Origin: Sclerodactyla briareus
Taxonomy: Eukaryota; Echinodermata; Holothuroidea; Dendrochirotida; Sclerodactylidae
Direction of reading: 5' to 3'
DNA: 64,000 bases
Assembly (NCBI GenBank): GCA_026419785.1
Contig: JAODTK010002654.1
Span: 370,952-434,951, forward strand
Both the position numbers and the translations under genes were made by a program. Below the pieces are notes generated by a model. The model saw nothing but the letters and a program-made list of their open reading frames with translations. It ran no database searches and had not been told where the DNA came from. Positions within the stretch are counted from its first letter, which is position 1; each line of letters opens with the position of its first letter. Of this stretch, positions 56,905 through 64,000 are shown one piece after another.

Positions 56905-58200
56905 TGAGTGAGTGGTGGGTCGCACCATGCAAAATCATATTCACACAATTCGACACAGCAAGTTCATAAAACACTTGTTTCTATGGGGACACTACACATG
57001 CTGAACGTTTCGTATTCTCTAACAGTCCACAAAATGCTCCCAATGAAACCGCTCAAAACCTCTTCAATTACCCTAATAGCACCATACCCTGGTACCATCC
57101 AAATCCTCGTCTAATGAAACTCTGGCCTTATTCTCACGTTATCCTCTTCTAACCCAACTCACCCAACCCTACCCCTAACATTCACCAAATTTCCACAAAT
57201 GTGATCAATATTTGCACTGGTGCTTTCTTACTCTGGGGTGTCACGTGTGTACACTATTACACTATCAGTTATGCGAAATTGGTCACACTCCATAGTGTCC
57301 CACTAGGCAATTTACAATGTTTGCAAATATTAACCACACCACTATCATAAGACAGGTTCTCTCCACGGGAGTTTCAAACTGCAGAAATCACTTCCTCCCT
57401 CAATCCACTCCCACACCACGTGCACCCCTGAATGAATGCTTTGTGAATGGATAGTTGATATTACCTTTAATCCTGATAGGTATTGAGTGGTGAGACCAGA
57501 CTTGCAATTTCTTGATCAGATCAGTTCGGAATCGTGCAGACTTGCAGTTCCCAATTAGGAGTGGTGAACTTGGTGTGTTCTACCTCTACATTCGTACCTC
57601 CTGCCTTGTTTACATCAGAAACTTATAGTCCATTTTGCAATGGCGCGTTTCTGTTCTGAACCTAAAATAACTGGCTCCATCTTCGATAATGCCATGAATA
57701 CATGAAATACGGCTGTTATCTATGGAATGCATGGAGTGGATTGGAGTCACAGTGGCAAGAGTCCGGAGCTAGACTGCAGGCTTCGGGAAGAAAGGTAGCC
57801 TGGGGTGCTACAAAATAGTAAGAACAACTGATAAAAGGAAATATTCAATATATAGGCAACTGAAAAATAAATTGAACACTATCACCTGAAATACTTGGAA
57901 TTGAACGGAACAAAACACATTACCGGTGTCGACCGCACCACAAAATTTTCCGGACACCTCAATGTCCGCACCGACATCGCAGTACTTCGACACCAACAGC
58001 CGACCCCAGACCCTCATGGTGTCGACACCGTTTGTCGACACCAACACCGGTGTTGCTTTGCACCGCACTGGCAAGCTGTGACTACTGCGTTTTTTTATTC
58101 CTTGCCGAAGGCCGGAAGGAATCTAACGTCACGCAGAGGCGTATGTTGCTGTGTGTATGTGACGCTTACTCGTGTGTACGATAACTGGGCAACACAAGGG
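56905..58200. repeat. Direct repeat, copy 1 (partner 61730-63560)
   Basis: Words shared with the partner: AAAATCATATTCACACA, CAGTCCACAAAA, CTCAAAACCTCTTC, GTGGAGTGATTGGAGTCACAGTGG-like, AAAATAAATTGAAC, ACATTACCGGTGTCGACCG, TTTTTTTATTCCTTGCCGA and CACGCAGAGGCGTATG. The partner has about 850 extra bases at 61960-62810. No known gene. Confidence 0.85.
57925..58075. repeat. GACACC-rich tract with inverted GGTGTCGAC ends
   Basis: ACCGGTGTCGAC near the start and GTCGACACC / GGTGTCGACACC words further on can pair; between them are CCGACATCG and CGACACCAACAGC words. The same arrangement, with more units, stands at 63283-63430. Confidence 0.6.
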
Positions 58201-58990
58201 TACTAGTCCATGTACTTATGACTCGCTTTCATACAGCGTTTTCCATCGCGAATGCTATCTCAAAGCACTTTACATGTCATCTCCCTGGTCATTGGCATCT
58301 TAACAGTTGGGCTGTTCTCTACTCTCCCGCACGCCATATACCGTTGCACGGCTACTAATGTTCAAAATCTACGCAGTTGATGAACCTTATGAGCCTCCAG
58401 CTACTTACTGAATTTTAGCATCATGAATAGGCTATTGCGGTTATTGAGTATTAGCATCATTGAAAATTACCCCATCGAGTTATGGTGATAACAAAGTGTC
58501 AATATATTTAGGCTACTTTGACCTCAGATATGATAATGAACGGACTTCGCGTTATTGACTAAAGGTGTATGTGCGTATGTGGGATGCGGTATTCCATGGC
58601 ATAATCGCATTTTTATAACCACATGCTGATCACAGGAGGATAGACTGTACGAGGATGCGGAAAGACCATAAAAATGCGGCAGCATATGCACATGGACGCT
58701 AGTCGGCATCAGGACGGATAGGGAAGATGTGCTGCGTTGACACACATAGTAATTTTACCAAATCCATGATCACTCCGAGTTATTCACATGACCTTTGCAT
58801 CTGCGGCAACTATCTCTATATCCCTGCGGATAGAATAGAACGTGTTTCGGAATCTCCAGTGTCCCGGTGCCCCCCGCATCCCGCATTCGCACATATGGAT
58901 ACGAACAAGCGGTCACACACCGATACATCTACACTGGCACTCACACATACACACCGGTGTGACTATATACATAGATTTATTTTGATTTCG
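58201..58990. other. Gene-free; CA-rich repeat edge at 58900-59010
   Basis: CTCAAAGCACTTTACA at 58260 resembles a PLE-tail word (CTCAAAGCGTTTTACA at 39604) but the flanks differ. TATACATAGATTTATTTTGATTTCGTCAAGG-type words match those after the (CA)n at 16.67 kb. Confidence 0.5.
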
Positions 58991-60142
58991 TCAAGGAGTC
59001 ATAGAGAGATTCTCGTGGAAGAACGTAACAACTAACAATGATGTTCCCCACTTACTACACTTCAGATTTGGCAATCGCGTATTCACTTTGACAACAATGT
59101 CCATGTCAATGTCAGGGGATTGCTGCGGACAGGTGATGCGCACATTTCCCCCCACGAGCCAGTCGAATGACAGCCAGTAGTTCTTTTTCTTCAGGATGAA
59201 GAACCTCCTCTCTGTCTCCACCCCTGTCCGGATGATGTTTTAGACAACGCTGTCGGAAGGCTGTGTTGAACGTCGGCGTTAGATGCACTGGCCTTTACTC
59301 CTAGGTATATGTAGGCTTGCTCCACAGCTTCTTCTTTTGGCAGGTCGAACGCACCGTGTCAGGCGATCACATATTACACGTGCTGCGCCGGAAGCAGCTA
59401 TCCCGCCCAATTTTGCCACCACCCAGGGTTTCCGTTCCCGGTAAAATAGCGGTTCCCACAGCGGCGCCGCCCCAATGCCTCCTCCCACCCCCGCAGCAGT
59501 TGTAGCCGATGCATCAATAACATTCTTAGCGCATCTTTCCCCAGAGATCTCACCGTTATAACCACCGGCTTAATTTTTTTCAAGGCGTTGTAACTCAGAA
59601 TGTCACTGCGCGAAAGTGTCAATGACCACCGGGCTCCATGCTAGTTCATAACCCCGACCATCTCATCCCCCCAAAACCCCGAGAGTATCAGATTCCTGTT
59701 GGTAGCCAGTTTTGGCAGAAGCTTCAGGAAGTTACTCTTGGTTTCTAAGGGGATCAAGTCCCATGATCGTGCGAGTGCCAGCGAAACCAACGATTCTGCG
59801 TCGCCACATCATTTTTCATGTCAAGACCCTCATCAAGTTCATCATTTGTATCCGGCATCATATGTTCATACATGCTTACCATCACCTCCCGAAACTGTGG
59901 ATCCCTTTCTGCACGCCTCGTGTCATCAGCATATCGTTTTGCCAGTGATAAAAATGCTGTGTCGTTCTTGAGGAGGAGCTTGAAATTCTTCCAGTAGGGT
60001 GAAGAATCAGCTGCAATGTAATCTTGCCTCCCTCATCCAGTGAAAGAAGACTCGAACGAGGTCTTCTGAATTCTCCTTGAAGTAATCGAGTTTGCCACTT
60101 CTTCCTCTTCTTCCTTTGCACGTCATCTCTGAAGTCAGCCAT
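58991..60142 (-). pseudogene. Unrecognised protein-coding-like region, several frames
   Basis: The start ATG at 60142 lies in GACATGG. The first ~25 codons are charged; the coding impression then moves by one base and continues as KENSEDLVRVFFHWM (about 60040-60085), another shift and then a 92-codon open stretch (about 59757-60032) that includes YWKNFKLLLKND, AKRYADD, RDPQFREVM and LDMKNDVATQN. Further on come FLKLLPKLATNRNLILSGFWG (about 59670-59735), a glycine/alanine-rich tract (about 59400-59500) and a last open part (58991-59221) with FFILKKKNYWLSFDWL and PDIDMDIVVKVN. Composition, Kozak context and length suggest one or two real proteins broken by indels. No family is recognised; a large DNA-transposon (Polinton-like) gene is one guess among several. 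Confidence 0.45.
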
Positions 60143-60444
60143 GTCGGAGTTGTGTGTACAAACTGAGGAATAGAAGGAGCAATTCAGTCGGTGAGAGCTT
60201 GTTCAAGTAATAAGATCCGTAACGTATAACGATGTGCTATTTTCATTCAATGCAAGAGCGAAATCACTGGGGGTCGGGCGGTGGGGGGTCGTGAGCCCCA
60301 ACTTTGGTGCACTGTTTTTTTTTACCCTTTCCAACTGTCGCATCGGTTGACTCTGGTGCCGTTTCCTCTATGAACACCACTGCCCGTTGCTATTTGGTTG
60401 GATTGTATTATGAGGACGATCCCAGCTGCTCAATGAAAGAGAAC
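60143..60444. other. Upstream of the coding-like region; nothing recognised
   Basis: G-rich tract at 60268-60290. No TATA box or other promoter element that I can defend. Confidence 0.4.
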
Positions 60445-60452
60445 CTTTCAGA

Positions 60453-60627
60453 CAGAGGCGGTGCCAGCCTTCGGGAAGTGGAGGGGGGGGGGGGTTTGAA
60501 GAGTGCGGTAACAAATTTGTACCTCACCCTACTCCCTACAAAAAACTTTCGCTCAAACGAATTTTAGACGATTTTAGAGAATTTTCATTTTTTGTCTCTA
60601 AAAGGTTCTCCCCCGTGGCGCCGCCTT
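60453..60627. mobile_element. Short hAT-type element, 175 bp
   Basis: Left end CAGAGGCGGTGCCA, right end reverse complemented AAGGCGGCGCCA. Flanks CTTTCAGA (60445-60452) and CTTTCAAA (60628-60635) match in 7 of 8 bases, as for a hAT target duplication. G-run near 60482-60494. Confidence 0.6.
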
Positions 60628-60635
60628 CTTTCAAA

Positions 60636-61729
60636 GGACACCAAGTTTTAAAACTTATTTGCTTACGATATGCTCATTTTCACTGACAGTCAAACGACCA
60701 TCTCCCCAGTTTGTATTATTTTAGACAATACGATTCGCCAGAGTTTCCCACCAGGATGGGCCATCAGTGGTTTTTACCATTGGTACCATGGTTTAATACG
60801 CAAAAAAACCCTACAGAATTAGAGGTGAATCGGTGGAAAGTGTAATAGTTCAAATTCCATTACAGCCTATTTTGGCACCTGCAATTCTAATCAACTACTT
60901 AAAAATAATCACTTTTTCGTGGGGGTGGCGGCGGAGCGAATACTATGCATATCCACCAAGTTCCGCGAAAATCCGAAAAAATCGAGTAACATATTCAGAT
61001 TAGACCAGTTTAGTAGCTATTCGTTGCTAATGTGACCATCAAAGAACAAAAAAACACCTGGTTCGAGCTACTCCATCTCAATTACATGTACATAGGTGTT
61101 GTTTGTTCAAATCGATACACTCCATATAGTTTTGCTAATAGTTTGACGACTCTTCAAGTTACCTCTAGAACCTCACGGTTGACCTTCAGTCTCTTGGGAC
61201 CCCCGTGACATCAATCAATATCCACACGTTCCGTGAAAATTCGAAAATCGCATACATCATACAAGTTGAAACTAATTATTACAGATTAATAACGTAATCT
61301 AGGCTGAAAAAATCCGATCAGTTGAGAAACACTTGGTTCTAAGAATAAATCCGAAACAATGTAACCACACCTTGCTCTGGTTCATCAATATTCCTGCTAA
61401 CGACTCCCAGTGATGTTACATAAAATATGCAACTTAAACCCCACCCTATTTAATTAGTAGAGTAGTTGGAGGGTGAATTAACAGTTCAAAACATTTGACC
61501 TCTTCACCTCCACGAAAAAATTCATTTGATAGCACTCAACGGTTTGGAGATATCGCTCTTAACGGGCAAGCAATGTACTCAATGTGGCAGCATGGTAGGG
61601 GTGGGAACACCAGGCGTTGGGGGAGGGTGAGGCTGGTCACTTGCCCAGATGAGGCTGGGTGAGTTGGAACGGTGGGTGGATCGGCCAGTGCCCATCCAGG
61701 CAATGTGCGCGTGTAGTTTTCTTCTTTTC
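60636..61729. other. Gene-free; no recognised element
   Basis: AT-rich, with CCGCGAAAATCCGAAAAATCG at 60961 and TTCCGTGAAAATTCGAAAATCG-like at 61228 as a loose internal repeat. No supported frame. Confidence 0.45.
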
Positions 61730-62216
61730 TGCGCCGCAAAATCATGTTCACACATTCGACACAACAGTTCATAAGACATTGTTTCTTCTATGGGGATGTT
61801 ACACATGCCGACCGTTTTCGTATTTTCACCAGTCCACAAAAAAATGCGCCACTAAACAAAACCGGCTCAAAACCTTCTTCACTTAACGATAGCTCTCCAT
61901 ACCCTGGTAACATTCCAAACCCTCATCTATATTGAACCTTTTTGAAACTCGCGCTCCGTAAGTGCACTTCGACCTGAATTTCACACCTAAAACGGCTAAA
62001 ATAACCCACTTTTTTACCTTTCTCAAATGGTTTAGGATACTTAACAGATAGCTACAAACTAGGTCAACACAGCATTGGAAGAGATGAAATTTGTGTTCTT
62101 CCTGTGTACATAACTTTCTGTTACTCCAAGTTATCCTCCGTCATTTTCAACACCTCTGAAACGGCATTGAGCCAAATTACTGTGTAACATCAACGAATTT
62201 CCATGTTTTAATTCTA

Positions 62217-62465
62217 TCATTCATTCCTAACTCGAGAACACCTTCCATCCGATCTCTTAGGTTCATCGGCGGCATGAAAAGATAAACATCTCATTCTGTT
62301 GTCCGTGAAAACCTCGTACCATTTACCACAGCTTTTCCCCTCCGTCATTTCAGCGTTGCAGCGAAAAAGTATATTTTTTTCCTTGTGTGAACCCCCTACA
62401 TGGCTCCACCAGTGTTGCAACACTGTAGGTATGAGACCTAATTCAACGTAACACTTCAAACTCAA
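62217..62465 (-). CDS. Unrecognised cysteine-containing frame, 82 codons, doubtful
   Basis: Lies in the 850 bases private to this repeat copy. Five cysteines and several W/H residues give it a protein-like look (YVELGLIPTVLQHWW; CGKWYEVF), but there is no motif I can name and no second copy to test the frame. Confidence 0.15.
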   Translation of the reverse strand: MSLKCYVELGLIPTVLQHWWSHVGGSHKEKNILFRCNAEMTEGKSCGKWYEVFTDNRMRCLSFHAADEPKRSDGRCSRVRNE

Positions 62466-63282
62466 GAATTCCCCACTGGTCCGTCCTAAATTGACTAATT
62501 TTGAACCACAGCAATCGCTGTTTCAACGAAAACTATTAACATATTCTGAAGGAGAAACCTTTTCCCATCAGTTTCATTTACTTTTTGTTAAGGTATGATG
62601 ATAAGTGAGAGAAAACTAAAAATTTCAGTTTATTACAAATTGTGAGTCAGCGGAATTTTCTGTAATTGCGTGCAATGACCTTGCGAACTTGGTTGTCGGG
62701 CTGGCGAAGTCAGTTGATCAGTAACTGGTGGAAAAGGTTTCAATATGCAGTGAGGCTGAGTGAGTCGGAATGAAACGCTGGCCCTTATTCTTCAGTTACT
62801 CTTCTAACCCAACTCACCCTCCCCAATCCACACACTAATCCTTAACAACATTTCCACACATGTGAATCAATATTTCACTGGTCTTGTCTACTTTGTGTAT
62901 GGTTACGTGTTGTACACTACTACACTAATTGTGATGGTAATGCTCTATAGTTCTATTACCTCTGCTTGTAGGCAGAAACTTCGAGTCCATTTTATGGCGC
63001 GCCGTGTGTGAAACCTAAAAATAGCTGGCTTACATTTCGATAATGCCATAAAATACATGTCATAAAGGTTATATCTATGGAATGCTTGGAGTGATTGGAG
63101 TCACAGTGGCAGTTTTCGGGAGCTAGATCCGCAGGCTTCGTGAAGAGATAGCCTAGTGCCTTTATTTAGTGCCACATTAGTAATGAACAACTAATTAAAT
63201 AGAAATATGCAATAGAACACTGAAAAATAAATTGAACCAATATCCATGAAATACTGGGAAATCGATTGACGAAACAAAAACA

Positions 63283-63430
63283 TTACCGGTGTCGACCGAC
63301 ACCAGCAGGATTTTTCGGACCTCAATGTTCCGACAAGGACCAACACCAGCAACCGACACCGCCACCCGACACCAACACCAACATTTCAACCAGGACCCTC
63401 ATGGTGTCGACAACGGTGTTGCTTTGCACC
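63283..63430. repeat. GACACC/AACACC-rich tract with inverted ends, copy 2
   Basis: ACCGGTGTCGACCGACACC at the left and ATGGTGTCGACAACGGTGTT at the right surround several ACCGACACC and CCAACACCA words. See 57925-58075. Confidence 0.7.
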
Positions 63431-63560
63431 ACACTGGTAAGCTGTGACTACTTACTGCGTTTTTTTATTCCTTGCCGAGGCGGTAGGAACCTATGCAGTC
63501 ACGCAGAGGCGTATGTGTGTCACGGTATGTGACGCTTACTTGTGTGCGGAGAACGAGCAC

Positions 63561-64000
63561 GCAAGGTTCGATGTGTTCTGGTTTGGTAGGACAATTGCGC
63601 ATTGGCAGAGGAAGAGCCTGTTTGCTTTTGGGCCAGTTTCGAGGTCATTCGAGTCAATCAGAGGTCCAAATCTGAAAAAAAAATTGTACATGTTTTCCTT
63701 ACAAGAAGTCCTCCCCACTTCACAAAACCCAAACTTTCTTATTCAGGTTGAAGAGCCTTGGAGGTCAGTAGGTTAGTTCATAGCGAGAGGGTGTTGCCAT
63801 TTTTGTGGACATTTATTAATATGGCTTCCGTGCTTCTTGACGCAGAGGTGGCAACACACGACGAAAAGCCTTAACGAAACACATCCCCAATCCTTTAGGT
63901 GGCACACACGTATTAGCTTGAAGATTTCATCCGCCGAAAAGGTTATCCTTCCAAAAATGAGTCGTAATATTATTTTGGGGGTATAGCTGCTGCTCTGTGG
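63561..64000. other. No recognised gene; AGGTCA-type half-sites at 63640-63665 and 63758-63775
   Basis: GAGGTCATTCGAGTCAATCAGAGGTCC-like words recall 46.2-46.3 kb. The 110-codon plus-strand frame (63444-63776) begins in repeat sequence and has no motif. Confidence 0.4.

Larger units (their letters stand above)
61730..63560. repeat. Direct repeat, copy 2 (partner 56905-58200)
   Basis: First part 61730-61960 matches 56925-57120; second part 62800-63560 matches 57140-58180. The 850 bases between are absent from the partner and could be an insertion here or a deletion there. Confidence 0.85.

Overview
This is a gene-poor, repeat-dense piece of animal nuclear DNA. The reasons are the lack of any long open frame (none exceeds 171 codons), long (AT)n tracts, tRNA-derived SINEs, and five kinds of retroelement: Tx1/L1-like, Jockey-like, RTE-like and CR1/L2-like LINEs plus Penelope-like elements (PLEs). 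This mix suggests a marine invertebrate, perhaps an echinoderm or another ambulacrarian, but nothing here fixes the taxon. I find no convincing host gene, no rRNA and no intact tRNA. Almost every element is broken by single-base gains and losses, either from age or from uncorrected long-read error.

Layout. The left 40 kb is dominated by one old direct duplication. Copy 1 runs from the window start to about 19.1 kb and copy 2 from about 26.2 to 39.85 kb. The shared backbone is, in order: a Tx1-like LINE fragment (minus strand), an unrecognised dispersed repeat, a block with a Nin-like SINE, a block with a small conserved minus-strand frame, an AT tract and a PLE terminal repeat. Each copy has its own later insertions. 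Copy 1 has a terminal-inverted-repeat element at 1.25-2.22 kb, a tRNA-like array at 3.16-3.4 kb, an RTE-like endonuclease fragment near 5.3-6.2 kb, another inverted-repeat element at 12.54-13.78 kb, and a ~305 bp satellite at 14.65-16.6 kb. Copy 2 has a ~1.5 kb tandem duplication at 29.6-32.6 kb, inverted satellite units near 36.2-36.7 kb, and a 288 bp hAT-type element at 38.1 kb. The two copies therefore act as mutual 'empty sites' that date the insertions.

Between the two copies (19.5-26 kb) lies a Jockey-like LINE on the minus strand (zinc-knuckle ORF1 near 22.65-22.95 kb; endonuclease, reverse transcriptase and tail at 19.5-22.3 kb). It is followed by two tandem ~1.9 kb units, each made of a PLE remnant, an AT tract, a PLE terminal repeat with a hammerhead-like motif, and a Tx1-like fragment. 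A third PLE, with its GIY-YIG endonuclease end and linker, closes copy 2 at 39.55-41.2 kb.

The right 23 kb (41-64 kb) holds a CR1-type RT fragment (44.1-44.9 kb), a nonautonomous hAT element with a perfect 8 bp target duplication (47.9-48.6 kb), a CR1/L2 LINE with endonuclease, RT and 3' UTR (53.77-55.93 kb), a third copy of the Tx1/dispersed repeat (55.94-56.9 kb), a direct repeat pair (56.9-58.2 and 61.73-63.56 kb), a short hAT-type element (60.45-60.63 kb), and an unrecognised but protein-like minus-strand region at 58.99-60.14 kb. That last region is the best candidate for something not explained by the common repeat families.
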